Origin: Agrococcus pavilionensis RW1
GTDB taxonomy: Bacteria > Actinomycetota > Actinomycetes > Actinomycetales > Microbacteriaceae
Direction of reading: 5' to 3'
DNA length: 64,000 nucleotides
NCBI RefSeq assembly: GCF_000400485.1
Contig: NZ_ASHR01000025.1
Coordinates: 84,291-148,290, forward strand
This document shows, piece after piece, positions 35,706 through 44,343 of the stretch. The position numbers and the translations under genes were made by a program. How positions within the stretch are numbered: the stretch's first letter is position 1; each line of letters opens with the position of its first letter. Under the pieces are notes generated by a model. That model was not told where the DNA came from, did not search any database, and worked only from the letters and a program-made list of their open reading frames with translations.

Positions 35706-36409
35706 GCGAGCAGTCATCGCCCCAGGCAGGAGCGCTGGGCGACGGGTTCACCATCTGGAGCGTGCACCGCCGCGGCGGCGCGGGCGCTGCGGGATCGAGC
35801 ACCGGCGGAGCGCCGCTCGCCGACGAGCTCGCGGCGCTCGAGGCCGAGGGCGTCACGACGCGCGGCATCTACGACGTCTCGGGCATGCGCGCCGACGCCG
35901 ACGTGCTCGTGTGGATGCACGGCACGGCCGGCGCCGCCACGAGCCCCGAGGCGCTCCAGGCGGCCGTGCGCCGCGTGCGCCGCTCGCGCGAGCTCGCCGG
36001 CACGACGATCACCTGGAGCGCGATGGGCGTGCACCGCGACGCGGAGTTCAACAAGTCCCACGTGCCCGGGTTCCTCCGCGGCATCGAGCCGAAGCAGTGG
36101 GTGACGGTCTACCCGTTCAACCGCTCCTACGAGTGGTACCTGCTCGACCCCGCCGAGCGCTCCCGCATGCTCGCCGAGCACGGCCGCGCGGGCGCCGCCT
36201 ACCGCGGCGTGGTCGCGAACACCGTCGCGGCGTTCGCCCTCGGCGACTACGAGTGGATCCTGCCGCTCGAATCCGACGAGCTCGTCGAGCTCGTCGACAT
36301 GATGCGCGAGCTGCGGGCCGTGGATGCGCGCCTGCACGTGCGCGAGGAGATCCCGTTCTTCACGGGCCGACGGATCACGATCGACGAGATCGAGGAGGTG
36401 CTCGCATGA
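35702..36409 (+). CDS. chdC: Coproheme decarboxylase (HemQ)
   Basis: Last step of the coproporphyrin-dependent pathway: converts coproheme to heme b using peroxide. 235-residue member of the chlorite dismutase fold with FTIWSVHRRGG, GMRADADVLVWMHG, FNKSHVPGFLRGIEPKQWVTVYPFNRSYEWYLL (the conserved core) and REEIPFFTGRRITIDEI. Its presence beside cgoX and cpfC shows that the cell uses the Gram-positive route rather than the protoporphyrin route. Coupled both sides by ATGA overlaps. Confidence 0.95.
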   Translation: MSEQSSPQAGALGDGFTIWSVHRRGGAGAAGSSTGGAPLADELAALEAEGVTTRGIYDVSGMRADADVLVWMHGTAGAATSPEALQAAVRRVRRSRELAGTTITWSAMGVHRDAEFNKSHVPGFLRGIEPKQWVTVYPFNRSYEWYLLDPAERSRMLAEHGRAGAAYRGVVANTVAAFALGDYEWILPLESDELVELVDMMRELRAVDARLHVREEIPFFTGRRITIDEIEEVLA

Positions 36410-37722
36410 GCGAGTCGACACAGGCAGGATCGAGCCAGGCGCAGGGCGGCTGCTGCGGCGGCGGGTGCTGCGGAGGCGCGGCCGTGCAGGCCCAGCCGGA
36501 GCAGCAGCAGGCGGCGCAGCAGGGCCGCCGCGAGACGAAGGCGCCCGCCGCGACCGGCGTGCACCTCGAGCCCGGCGCCGCGGTGCCGAGCGCGACCGAG
36601 GCCGCGCAGGCCGGGCCCGAGCACGTCGAGGAGCCCGTCGCCTACGACGGCATCCTGCTGTCGGGCTTCGGCGGGCCGGAGGGGCAGGACGACGTGCTGC
36701 CGTTCCTCCGCAACGTCACGCGCGGCCGCGGCATCCCGGACGAGCGGCTCGAGGAGGTCGCGACCCACTACCGCCACTTCGGCGGCGTGAGCCCCATCAA
36801 CGACCAGAACCGCGAGCTCAAGGCCGCGCTCGAGGCGGCGCTCGCCGAGGCGGGCCTCGACCTGCCCGTCTACTGGGGCAACCGCAACTGGGCGCCCTAC
36901 CTCGACGAGGCGCTGCAGCAGGCGGCCGACGCGGGCGCCTCGAAGCTCCTCGCCATCCCGACCTCCGCCTACTCGTCGTACTCCTCGTGCCGCCAGTACC
37001 GCGAGGACTGGGCCGACGCGCTCGAGGCGACGGGACTGCAGGCGTCGATGCAGATCGACAAGGTGCGCCAGTTCTTCAACCACCCGGGCTTCCTCGCGCC
37101 GTTCGTCGACGGGGTGCGCGCGAGCGTCGCCGAGGCGCGCGAGGCGGGCTTCGCCGAGGCTGACGTCGAGGTGCTCTTCGCGACCCACAGCATCCCCACC
37201 GCCGACGCGGAGCGCTCGGGCGCACCCGACCTGCACGAGTGGGGGCCGGGCGGCGGCTACGAGGCGCAGCACCTCGCCGCTGCCGAGCACGTGATGGGCG
37301 AGGCGGCGCCGGGTGTCGCGTGGCAGCTCGTCTACCAGTCGCGCTCGGGGCCTGCCTCGCAGCCGTGGCTCGAGCCCGACATCAACGATGCGATCGAGGC
37401 GCTGGAGGGCCGGAAGGCCGTCGTGATCGTGCCGCTCGGCTTCGTGAGCGACCACATGGAGGTCATGTGGGACCTCGACGAGGAGGCGATCGAGACGGCG
37501 ACCGAGGCGGGCCTGTGGGTGCGCCGCGCGCCGACGCCCGGCGTCGACCCGCAGTACGTCGGCGCGCTCGTCGACCTCGTGCAGGAGCGGCTCGAGGGCC
37601 GGCCGGTCGCCGAGCGGAAGGCCGTCACCTCGATCCACCCCTGGTACGACGTGTGCCGCCCCGGCTGCTGCGAGAACCCGCGGCTCGGGTTCCGGCCCGC
37701 GGTCGCCGGGCTGCAGCCGTGA
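36406..37722 (+). CDS. cpfC: Coproporphyrin III ferrochelatase with Cys-rich N-terminal extension
   Basis: Inserts Fe2+ into coproporphyrin III. The core begins near residue 79 (YDGILLSGFGGPEGQDDVLP). The metal-binding His is in VLFATHSIPTADAER. Cysteines in SSCRQYREDW and in the C-terminal VCRPGCCENPR match the positions of the [2Fe-2S] ligands of actinobacterial enzymes. Residues 1-78 are extra: they contain QGGCCGGGCCGG followed by a Gln/Ala-rich linker, absent from standard ferrochelatases, and could bind metal. 438 residues. Start overlaps chdC; the stop overlaps the hemC GTG. Confidence 0.94.
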   Translation: MSESTQAGSSQAQGGCCGGGCCGGAAVQAQPEQQQAAQQGRRETKAPAATGVHLEPGAAVPSATEAAQAGPEHVEEPVAYDGILLSGFGGPEGQDDVLPFLRNVTRGRGIPDERLEEVATHYRHFGGVSPINDQNRELKAALEAALAEAGLDLPVYWGNRNWAPYLDEALQQAADAGASKLLAIPTSAYSSYSSCRQYREDWADALEATGLQASMQIDKVRQFFNHPGFLAPFVDGVRASVAEAREAGFAEADVEVLFATHSIPTADAERSGAPDLHEWGPGGGYEAQHLAAAEHVMGEAAPGVAWQLVYQSRSGPASQPWLEPDINDAIEALEGRKAVVIVPLGFVSDHMEVMWDLDEEAIETATEAGLWVRRAPTPGVDPQYVGALVDLVQERLEGRPVAERKAVTSIHPWYDVCRPGCCENPRLGFRPAVAGLQP

Positions 37723-38660
37723 GCGCGCTCAAGGTCGGCACGCGCGGCTCCGAGCTCGCGATGGCGCAGTGCGCGGCGCTCGCCGAGCGCTTCGACGCCG
37801 AGGTCGAGCTCGTGCCGATCACGACGCAGGGCGACACCGACCGCTCGTCGCTGCAGCAGATCGGCGGCACGGGCGTGTTCGTCTCGGCGCTGCGGGATGC
37901 GCTGCTCGAGGGCCGCGTCGACGTCGCGGTGCACTCGATGAAGGATCTCCCGACGGCACCCGCCGAGGGCATCGAGCTCGCCGCGGTCTCGAAGCGCGAG
38001 GACGCCCGCGACGCGCTGTGCGCGCGCGACGGGCTCACCTTCGCCGAGCTGCCCGAGGGCGCGAAGGTCGGCACCGGATCGCCGCGCCGCATGGCGCAGC
38101 TCCGGCTCGCGCGGCCCGACCTCGACGTCGTCGACCTGCGCGGCAACGTGCCGACGCGCCTCGCTCGCGCGCAGGGCCCCGACGCCGACCTCGACGCGGT
38201 CGTGCTCGCGCTCGCGGGCCTCAAGCGGCTCGGGCTCGAGGACCGCGCGACCGAGGTGCTCGACGTGATCGACTTCCCGACCGCGCCCGCGCAGGGCGCG
38301 CTCGCCGTCGAGGTGCGCGCGGGCGACGAGGCAGCGCGGAAGGCCGTCGCGCCGACCGACCACGCCTCGACCCGTGCCGCGGCCGACGCCGAGCGGCGCG
38401 TGCTCGCCGGTCTCGAGGCCGGCTGCGCGGCACCGCTCGCCGCGCACGCGGAAGTCGCCGACGGGATGCTCTTCCTCACTGCGTCGGCGTACGCGACCGA
38501 CGGCTCGCGGAAGCTCACGGCATCCCACGCCTACACGCTCGACTCGACGAAGCCCGCCGAGCTCGCCGAGGCGGCGCGCGACGTCGCCGAGCGCGCGGTC
38601 GCCGAGCTGCTCGAGGGCGGCGCGGCAGACCTCGTCCACGAGGCGCGCTCGAGCGGCTGA
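37719..38660 (+). CDS. hemC: Hydroxymethylbilane synthase (porphobilinogen deaminase)
   Basis: Polymerises four porphobilinogens to hydroxymethylbilane. 313 residues with KVGTRGSELAMAQC, HSMKDLPT, VGTGSPRRMAQL and VVDLRGNVPTRL. The dipyrromethane cofactor is attached at the Cys in LEAGCAAPLAAHA. GTG at 37719 overlaps the cpfC stop. Only 7 bp separate it from hemD. No hemB or hemL follows in this locus. Confidence 0.96.
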   Translation: MSALKVGTRGSELAMAQCAALAERFDAEVELVPITTQGDTDRSSLQQIGGTGVFVSALRDALLEGRVDVAVHSMKDLPTAPAEGIELAAVSKREDARDALCARDGLTFAELPEGAKVGTGSPRRMAQLRLARPDLDVVDLRGNVPTRLARAQGPDADLDAVVLALAGLKRLGLEDRATEVLDVIDFPTAPAQGALAVEVRAGDEAARKAVAPTDHASTRAAADAERRVLAGLEAGCAAPLAAHAEVADGMLFLTASAYATDGSRKLTASHAYTLDSTKPAELAEAARDVAERAVAELLEGGAADLVHEARSSG

Positions 38661-38667
38661 GCCGACG

Positions 38668-39381
38668 ATGCGCGTCCTGATCCCGCGCGGCGGCCGCTGG
38701 GGCGACGAGGTCGCCCGGCTCGCGTCGGCGGCGGGCTTCGAGCCGCTCGTGCTGCCGCTCGTGCGGACCGAGCCGGCCGAGGATCAGGATGCGCTCGGCC
38801 GCGCGCTCGCGCGGCTCGCGGACGGCGGCTTCGACTGGCTCGTCGTGACGAGCCGGTCGACCGTGCCGGTGCTGCCGTCGGTGCCGGGCTCCGTGCGCGT
38901 CGCGGCCGTCGGCGTCGCGACCGCCGCGGCGCTGCGGGAGCGCGGCGTGCCGGTCGACTTCGTGCCGGCGCGGCAGTCGGCGGCCGGGCTCGTCGACGAG
39001 TGGCCGCACCGAGAGGGGAGCGCGCTCTGGCCGCGCGCGCTCGACGCGCGGCCGACGGTCGCCGACGGGCTCCGCCAGCACGGCATGCGCGTGACCGACG
39101 TCGTCGCCTATCGCACCGTGCCGGCATTCGAGTCGCGGGACCGGCTCCTGGCGGCGGTCGGCGATGCGCCGGTCGACGCCGTGCTCGTCACCTCCGGCTC
39201 GATCGCGCGGGAGGTCGCGCGGCTCGAGCTGCCGCTCGACGCGCGCGTCGTCGCGATCGGGGACCAGACCGCCGAGGACTGCCGGGCGCTCGGCCTGCGC
39301 GTCGCGGGCATCGCGGCGCATCCGAGCGCCGCATCGCTCGTCGAGGCGCTCACGGCGAGCGCCGGCTCCGCTCCCGCCTGA
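38668..39381 (+). CDS. hemD: Uroporphyrinogen-III synthase
   Basis: Closes and inverts ring D of hydroxymethylbilane. The family is poorly conserved, but the two-lobed layout is visible: VLIPRGGRWGDEVARLASAAGF, FDWLVVTSRSTVPVLP, VAAVGVATAAALRERGV and a second-lobe VDAVLVTSGSIAREVARL with VVAIGDQTAEDCRALGL. 237 residues, normal length. Last gene of the operon; the following 140 bp hold only the TAGCCT -10 of the next gene. Confidence 0.88.
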   Translation: MRVLIPRGGRWGDEVARLASAAGFEPLVLPLVRTEPAEDQDALGRALARLADGGFDWLVVTSRSTVPVLPSVPGSVRVAAVGVATAAALRERGVPVDFVPARQSAAGLVDEWPHREGSALWPRALDARPTVADGLRQHGMRVTDVVAYRTVPAFESRDRLLAAVGDAPVDAVLVTSGSIAREVARLELPLDARVVAIGDQTAEDCRALGLRVAGIAAHPSAASLVEALTASAGSAPA

Positions 39382-39521
39382 CCGCGCTTGCTCGGCGCCA
39401 GCGGGTGCGGAACCGCCCGATCGGTGCGGGCATACCAGCACCCCGGAGGCGGTAGCGCACCGGTCGCGATTCGATGGATGCTCGGGGCCGGCTCGCGACC
39501 TCGGCCGCGTAGCCTTGGGGC

Positions 39522-39998
39522 ATGGCCGAGTCGAACCCCGCCCTCGACGCGCTCGCCGCCTCGGGGCTCGAGCACGAGATCACGCGGCACGGCAGGGTCG
39601 GCTCGCTCGCCGAGGCCGCGGCCGCGCGCGGGGTCGAGCCCGCAGCCATCGTGAAGACGATGGTCGTGCGGCGCGGCGAGGGCGACCACTTGCTCGTGCT
39701 CGTGCCCGGGGACCGCGCGATCGCGTGGCCGAAGCTGCGCGAGCTACTCGGCGTCAACCGGCTCTCGATGCCCGACGCCGACGTCGCGTTCGAGGTCACC
39801 GGCTTCCGCCGCGGCACCATCACGCCGTTCGGCACGACGACGCCGCTCCCGGTGATCGCCGACGAGCGGATCCTCGGCCGCCGGGTCTCGATCGGCGCGG
39901 GCGCCCACGGCGTCGCCGCGACGGTCGACGGCGACGCCCTCGTCGCGCACCTGGGCGCCCAGGTCGCCGACGTGACCGATCCCGAGCCGCCGCGCTGA
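39522..39998 (+). CDS. YbaK/EbsC-family aminoacyl-tRNA deacylase
   Basis: Editing-domain protein that hydrolyses mischarged tRNA in trans. 158 residues with the YbaK fold: RVGSLAEAAAARGVEPAAIVKTMVV, LVLVPGDRAIAWPKLRELLG (with the usual Lys), and GTTTPLPVIADERIL. TAGCCT at 39510-39515 ends 6 nt before ATG 39522, so a leaderless mRNA is likely. Which tRNA it edits cannot be told. Confidence 0.87.
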   Translation: MAESNPALDALAASGLEHEITRHGRVGSLAEAAAARGVEPAAIVKTMVVRRGEGDHLLVLVPGDRAIAWPKLRELLGVNRLSMPDADVAFEVTGFRRGTITPFGTTTPLPVIADERILGRRVSIGAGAHGVAATVDGDALVAHLGAQVADVTDPEPPR

Positions 39999-40025
39999 CA
40001 CATCCGCCCTGTCCGCAGCGGCAGG

Positions 40026-40298
40026 TCAGCGCTCGTCGCGCTCCGGCAGCGCGCGCAGCACCGCGAGCACCTGCTCGGCGGGCATCTCGCACGGCTTGAG
40101 CCGCGTGCCGCCGCTCGTGCGCCACACGTTCGCGCTCATGCGCGCCCGGCCGCCGAGCTCCTCGCCGTCGATCGTGCTCGAGCGACCGCCCGCGCGGTCG
40201 ACACGAGTGATGCTCCACGCGCGGCCGTCGATCTCGAAGCGGCTCTCGCCGAGCGGGACGCGGTCGACGAGGGCGTCGAGCTCCTCGTCCGCGGCCAT
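40026..40298 (-). CDS. Small conserved hypothetical protein
   Basis: 90 residues, soluble, no signal or membrane segment. Charged and Arg-rich with FEIDGRAWSITRVDRAGGRS and a RLKPCEMPAEQVLAVLRALP ending. I do not recognise the family; a short peptide-repair or ribosome-associated role cannot be excluded. TACCCT (minus strand, just upstream) ends 7 nt before ATG 40298, the same leaderless arrangement as many resident genes, which supports it as real. Convergent with the YbaK gene. Confidence 0.6.
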   Translation of the reverse strand: MAADEELDALVDRVPLGESRFEIDGRAWSITRVDRAGGRSSTIDGEELGGRARMSANVWRTSGGTRLKPCEMPAEQVLAVLRALPERDER

Positions 40299-40329
40299 GG
40301 CGACCAGGGTAGCCCCGCGAGCCCGACCG

Positions 40330-40358
40330 TTGCCGATGCGCGGAGGTTCCGGTACCGT
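40330..40358 (+). promoter_or_regulatory. Promoter of the ABC-F leader transcript
   Basis: TTGCCG (40330-40335) and TACCGT (40353-40358) are separated by exactly 17 bp, the best sigma-70-type promoter in the window. Transcription would start near 40365, giving a leader of about 150 nt before the ABC-F start. Confidence 0.75.
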
Positions 40359-40417
40359 CGCCTGCGCAATCGTCGGCGGTGTCAGCGCCGGCGCACTTCG
40401 CTCGAGGAGACCAGAGC

Positions 40418-40453
40418 ATGACCGACAGCACGGGAGCCGCGACTCCGCGCTGA
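40418..40453 (+). CDS. 11-residue leader peptide of the ABC-F gene (uORF)
   Basis: ATG ... TGA encoding MTDSTGAATPR, with Shine-Dalgarno GAGGAGA at 40404-40410. It lies between a strong promoter and an ABC-F antibiotic-resistance-type ATPase. ABC-F genes are often controlled by ribosome stalling on such leader peptides. GGAGACC (40406-40412, leader ribosome site) can pair with GGTCTCC (40507-40513), which overlaps the ABC-F ribosome site GGAGG (40504-40508), giving a plausible switch. Confidence 0.6.
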   Translation: MTDSTGAATPR

Positions 40454-40515
40454 CCCGACGGCACACGCACCGTCGACGCATCCGTCAGCGCATCCACGCT
40501 CTCGGAGGTCTCCGC

Positions 40516-40764
40516 TTGGCACACACCGCCATCGCGCTCGCGCGCGTCTCCTTCGCCTGGCCCGACGGCACGGTCGCGCTCGACGCGGTGACCGGCGCGC
40601 TCGGCCACGGCCGCACGGGCCTCGTCGGCCGCAACGGCTCCGGCAAGTCCACGCTGCTGCGGCTCATCGCCGGCGAGCTCTCGCCCGCGTCGGGTGCGCT
40701 CACGGTGCACGGCACGGTCGCGACGCTGCCGCAGCAGCTCGCGGTCAGAGCCGGTCCAGGATGA
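40516..40764 (+). pseudogene. ABC-F family ATPase, truncated at ~residue 77 by the island junction
   Basis: TTG start at 40516 with GGAGG 7 nt upstream. The frame encodes IALARVSFAWPDGTVALDAV and the Walker A loop VGRNGSGKSTLLRLIAGEL, characteristic of ribosome-protecting ABC-F proteins. After VATLPQQLAV (about 40744) the homology stops and the frame ends five codons later inside the neighbouring element. The signature motif, Walker B and the whole second ATPase domain are absent, so the product cannot be functional. It was probably a resident gene cut by insertion or recombination. Confidence 0.85.
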
Positions 40765-41266
40765 ACTGCACCCGCTCGTCGGCGCTGAGGACCGGAACCC
40801 GCACGACCGGCAAGGGCAGCGCTTCGTACACCTGGGTCAGCAGTTCGTGGATGCGCTGCTGGGCGGCGGTGTCCTCGGTGCGGGCGTAGTCGGCGGCCAG
40901 GGGCAGCAGGTCGAGGATGAACGTCGTGCGGTAGTCGACGTGCTCGAGCGCGGTGAGCAGGGCGGGGTCGGGCTCGAGATCGAGGAAGCGGTAGTAGGCG
41001 AGGGAGTCGGGGACGGCCCGGTCGAGGAACACGGTGGCGTCCGGGTCGAGGGCAGCTTCCTCCGCGAGCTGCATGTCCAGGACGCCGCGCTGGAACTGCC
41101 GCTGCTTCGCCCGGACCTCCTCGACGGTGCGGCCGGCGATGCGCTGCAGGTCGAGATAGTGCCGGGCATGCTCGATGGTGGTGGTGTAGCCGCGGTCCCG
41201 CAGCAGGTTCACGGTGGTGGTCTTGCCCGAGCTGGGCCCCCCGGTGATGACGTACCAGTTGGTCAC
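40745..41266 (-). CDS. P-loop NTPase/kinase-like protein (AAA_28-type)
   Basis: 173 residues. Walker A GGPSSGKTTTVNLL at residues 9-22; VFLDRAVPDSLAYYRF supplies the Walker B/DxD-like acidic site and DYARTED a lid Arg. The architecture is that of small nucleoside/nicotinamide-kinase-like ATPases. The substrate is unknown. Its stop is at the very edge of the acquired DNA. It is divergent from csoR, sharing the short region that holds the CsoR operator, so it may be copper-induced (inference). Confidence 0.8.
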   Translation of the reverse strand: MTNWYVITGGPSSGKTTTVNLLRDRGYTTTIEHARHYLDLQRIAGRTVEEVRAKQRQFQRGVLDMQLAEEAALDPDATVFLDRAVPDSLAYYRFLDLEPDPALLTALEHVDYRTTFILDLLPLAADYARTEDTAAQQRIHELLTQVYEALPLPVVRVPVLSADERVQFILDRL

Positions 41267-41319
41267 GTTCGCCCTTTCGCTCTGCCCGCTCCGGGAATAT
41301 CCTCTTCACGAAGTGCCTT

Positions 41320-41336
41320 ATACCCCTAGAGGGTAT
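41320..41336. promoter_or_regulatory. CsoR operator (copper box)
   Basis: ATACCCCTAGAGGGTAT is nearly palindromic (half sites ATACCC/GGGTAT around CTAGA) and close to the known CsoR consensus TACCCCCTAGGGGGTA. It lies between the divergent P-loop gene and csoR, 25 bp before the csoR ATG. Confidence 0.88.
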
Positions 41337-41361
41337 CCGATCGACGTCGGAGGTGGCTGAG

Positions 41362-41646
41362 ATGGCACACGGATACGTGGATGACAAGCAGACGCTGCTG
41401 GCGCGGTTGCGTCGGGCGGAGGGGCAGGTGCGCGGGATCGCGCGGATGGTCGACGAGGACGTGTACTGCATCGACATCCTGACCCAGGTCTCGGCGGCGA
41501 CGAAGGCGCTGGAGTCGGTCGCGCTGACGCTGCTGGAGGACCATCTCGGGCATTGCGTCGCGCAGGCGACCGCGCAGGGCGGCCCGGTCGCGGAGGAGAA
41601 GCTCCGCGAGGCGAACGCCGCGATCGCGCGGCTGGTCCGCTCCTAG
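41362..41646 (+). CDS. csoR: Copper-sensing repressor CsoR
   Basis: Tetrameric all-helical DNA-binding repressor released by Cu(I). From the ATG at 41362 the copper ligands fall at Cys36, His61 and Cys65 (VYCIDIL and DHLGHCV), the same numbering as M. tuberculosis CsoR, with RLRRAEGQVRGIARMV forming the first helix. 94 residues. GGAGG lies 8 nt upstream; GTG 41353 is an alternative. Likely represses itself, copZ-copA and the divergent gene through the operator at 41320. Confidence 0.94.
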   Translation: MAHGYVDDKQTLLARLRRAEGQVRGIARMVDEDVYCIDILTQVSAATKALESVALTLLEDHLGHCVAQATAQGGPVAEEKLREANAAIARLVRS

Positions 41647-41692
41647 AACGTTCACACCACACGCATCGACACGCTCACGAAAGGAGCACAAC

Positions 41693-42046
41693 ATGACCGG
41701 ACAAGGATTCCAGGACCTCGGCCTGCAGGCGACGAACGGCGGTGGCTGCGCCTGTTGCGCCCCCACCTCCCACGCCGCCACGGCCAACACCACCGCCTCC
41801 GCGACGGCGCAACCGGCATCGGGCGAGGTGTCGGCGCAGTTCCTGGTGGAGGGGATGACGTGCTCGCACTGCGTGCGCAGCGTCACCGAGGAGGTCTCCG
41901 CGATCGACGGGGTCTCCGGCGTCGAGGTCGACCTGCACGCCGGCGGCGTGTCCACGGTGACCGTGTCCAGCACCGCCCCGGTGGACGCGGAGCGGGTGCG
42001 GGAGGCGGTCGAGGAGGCCGGGTACAGCCTCGCCGCAGCCTCATGA
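41693..42046 (+). CDS. copZ: CopZ-like copper chaperone with extra N-terminal metal-binding tail
   Basis: 117 residues. The C-terminal ~67 residues are an HMA domain with the Cu(I) motif GMTCSHC. The N-terminal ~48 residues carry an additional Cys cluster ([12 protein letters not shown]) and an Ala/Thr-rich linker, so the protein is longer than ordinary CopZ (about 68 residues). AAGGAG precedes the ATG. The stop overlaps copA as ATGA, so chaperone and pump are coupled. Confidence 0.92.
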   Translation: MTGQGFQDLGLQATNGGGCACCAPTSHAATANTTASATAQPASGEVSAQFLVEGMTCSHCVRSVTEEVSAIDGVSGVEVDLHAGGVSTVTVSSTAPVDAERVREAVEEAGYSLAAAS

Positions 42047-44322
42047 GCACGCTGGACGTCGATCTCGACATCACCGGGATGACCTGCGCGTCGTGCGCGA
42101 CGCGGGTCGAGCGGAAACTGAACAAGCTGCCCGGGGTGGAGGCGACGGTCAACTTCGCCACCGAGAAGGCCCGCGTGCACTCGGAGGCCCCGGTGCCGGT
42201 GGAGGAGCTGATCGCGGCGGTCGAGCAGGCGGGGTACGGAGCGAGCCTCCCAGCCCCGCCTGTGCCCGACACGGCTGAGCAGACCATCCCGCGGGACGAT
42301 GAGCTGGCGTCGCTGCGGCAGCGGCTGATCGTCTCGGCGGTGCTGGCGGTGCCGGTCGCGGTGCTGTCGATGATCCCCGCCCTGCAGTTCACCTACTGGC
42401 AGTGGCTCACGCTCACCCTGGCCGCGCCGGTGGTGGTGTGGGGGGCGTGGCCGTTCCACCGCGCCGCGGCGATCAATGCCCGGCACGGGGCGGCGACGAT
42501 GGACACTCTGATCAGCGTCGGGGTGCTGGCCGCGTTCGGCTGGTCGCTGTACGCGCTGTTCTTCGGCGGTGCGGGGATGCCGGGAATGCGGATGAGCGTC
42601 ACCTTCGTCGGCACCCCGCAGGCCGGTGGCCACGAGGTGTACCTGGAGGTCGCCGCGCTGGTGACCGTGTTCATCCTCCTCGGCCGCTACCTCGAGGTTC
42701 GTGCCAAGCGGCAGTCCGGCGAGGCCCTGCGCGCCCTGCTGGAGCTCGGCGCCAAGGACGCAGTGATCCTCCGCGAAGGCACTGAGCAGCGCGTCCCCGT
42801 CGCACAGCTCGTTCCGGGTGATGTCGTGGTGGTGCGGCCGGGTGAGAAGATCCCCGCCGACGGCCTCGTCACCGAGGGAATGTCCGCGGTGGACGAGTCG
42901 ATGCTGACCGGCGAGTCCGTGCCGGTCGAGGTCGCCCCCGGCTCCCGCGTGGTCGGCGCGACTGTGAACACCGGCGGGCGCCTGCTCGTGCAGATCACCC
43001 GCGTCGGCGCCGACACCGAGCTGGCCCGGATGGCGCGGCTGGTCGAGGAGGCGCAGACCGGCAAGGCCCAGGTGCAGCGCCTCGCCGACCGGGTGTCGGC
43101 CGTCTTCGTCCCCATCGTCATTGTCCTCGCCCTGGCCGCGTTCGCCGGGTGGCTGATCGCGGGGGCGCCCTTGGAGGTCGCCTTCACCGCCGCGGTGACC
43201 ACCCTGATCATCGCCTGCCCGTGCGCGCTGGGGCTGGCGACGCCGACCGCTCTGCTGGTCGGCACCGGCCGCGGCGCCCAGCTGGGCATCCTCATCCGCG
43301 GACCCCAGGTGCTCGAGCAGACCCGCCGCATCGACACCGTCGTGCTCGACAAGACCGGCACCATCACCGCCGGCACCATGACCGTCACCGGCATCCACCC
43401 CGCTCCCGGCACCGATGAGGCGGAGCTGATCCGGTTCGCCGCGGCGCTCGAGCACGGCTCCGAGCACCCCATCGGCCGCGCCATCACCGCCGCAGCCGAC
43501 GGCCCGACGGATGCCGTGGAGTCATTCGCCGCCGAGGCCGGTCAAGGCGTGCAGGGCATCGTCGACGGCCGCATGGTCGCCGCCGGCCGCGCCACCTGGA
43601 TCACCGGGCAATGGGCGATCGCGATCCCCGACGAGCTCGCCGCGACGATCACGGCCGACGAGGCCGCGGGCGCCACCGTGACCGTCGTGGCGTGGGACGG
43701 GCAGGCGCGCGGCGCGATCAGCGTCGCCGACACCATCAAGCCCACCAGCCGTGAGGCCATCGCCCGACTGCGCGGGCTCGGGCTGACCCCGATCCTGCTT
43801 ACCGGCGACAACCCCGGCGCCGCCCGCACCATCGCCGACGACGCCGGCATCGAGGACGTCCGCGCCGGAGTCACCCCGCAGGGCAAACTCGACACCATCC
43901 GCGAGCTGCAGGCATCCGGACGGGTGGTCGCGATGGTCGGCGACGGCGTGAACGACGCCGCCGCCCTCGCCCAAGCGGACCTCGGCATCGCAATGGGCAC
44001 CGGCACCGACGCGGCCATCACCGCCGCGGACCTGACCATCGTCTCCGGCGACCTGCTCCTGGTCCCGGACGCGATCCGGCTCGCCCGCCGCACCCTGGGC
44101 ACCATCAAGGGCAACCTGTTCTGGGCGTTCGCGTACAACGTCGCCGCGATCCCGGTCGCGATGCTCGCCCTGCTCAACCCCATCCTCGCCGCCGCCGCGA
44201 TGGCGTTCAGCAGCGTGTTCGTCGTCACCAACAGCCTCCGACTGCGCCGCTTCCGCCTCCTGCCCGCCCCGACGCCCACCGTCCTGACGCCCAGCCGCGA
44301 CACCACCCCCGTCCACGCCTGA
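42043..44322 (+). CDS. copA: Cu(I)-exporting P1B-type ATPase CopA
   Basis: 759-residue copper pump. It has one N-terminal HMA domain (GMTCASC, residues 12-18), then membrane helices. The CPC translocation motif is at residues 392-394 ([13 protein letters not shown]), the phosphorylation Asp436 is in DKTGTI, and TGDNPGAA and [10 protein letters not shown] form the ATP-binding hinge. The [10 protein letters not shown] motif is present. A Met-containing segment ([11 protein letters not shown]) lies in the loop after the second helix pair. A 30-residue C-terminal tail after the last helix is disordered. Standard P1B-1 layout. Confidence 0.96.
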   Translation: MSTLDVDLDITGMTCASCATRVERKLNKLPGVEATVNFATEKARVHSEAPVPVEELIAAVEQAGYGASLPAPPVPDTAEQTIPRDDELASLRQRLIVSAVLAVPVAVLSMIPALQFTYWQWLTLTLAAPVVVWGAWPFHRAAAINARHGAATMDTLISVGVLAAFGWSLYALFFGGAGMPGMRMSVTFVGTPQAGGHEVYLEVAALVTVFILLGRYLEVRAKRQSGEALRALLELGAKDAVILREGTEQRVPVAQLVPGDVVVVRPGEKIPADGLVTEGMSAVDESMLTGESVPVEVAPGSRVVGATVNTGGRLLVQITRVGADTELARMARLVEEAQTGKAQVQRLADRVSAVFVPIVIVLALAAFAGWLIAGAPLEVAFTAAVTTLIIACPCALGLATPTALLVGTGRGAQLGILIRGPQVLEQTRRIDTVVLDKTGTITAGTMTVTGIHPAPGTDEAELIRFAAALEHGSEHPIGRAITAAADGPTDAVESFAAEAGQGVQGIVDGRMVAAGRATWITGQWAIAIPDELAATITADEAAGATVTVVAWDGQARGAISVADTIKPTSREAIARLRGLGLTPILLTGDNPGAARTIADDAGIEDVRAGVTPQGKLDTIRELQASGRVVAMVGDGVNDAAALAQADLGIAMGTGTDAAITAADLTIVSGDLLLVPDAIRLARRTLGTIKGNLFWAFAYNVAAIPVAMLALLNPILAAAAMAFSSVFVVTNSLRLRRFRLLPAPTPTVLTPSRDTTPVHA

Positions 44323-44343
44323 CACCCACGCAAGGAGACCGCC

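Noticed and set aside
40330..40453. Riboswitch upstream of the ABC-F gene
   Set aside because: No recognisable aptamer; a leader ORF plus short complementary blocks fits ribosome-mediated attenuation better.
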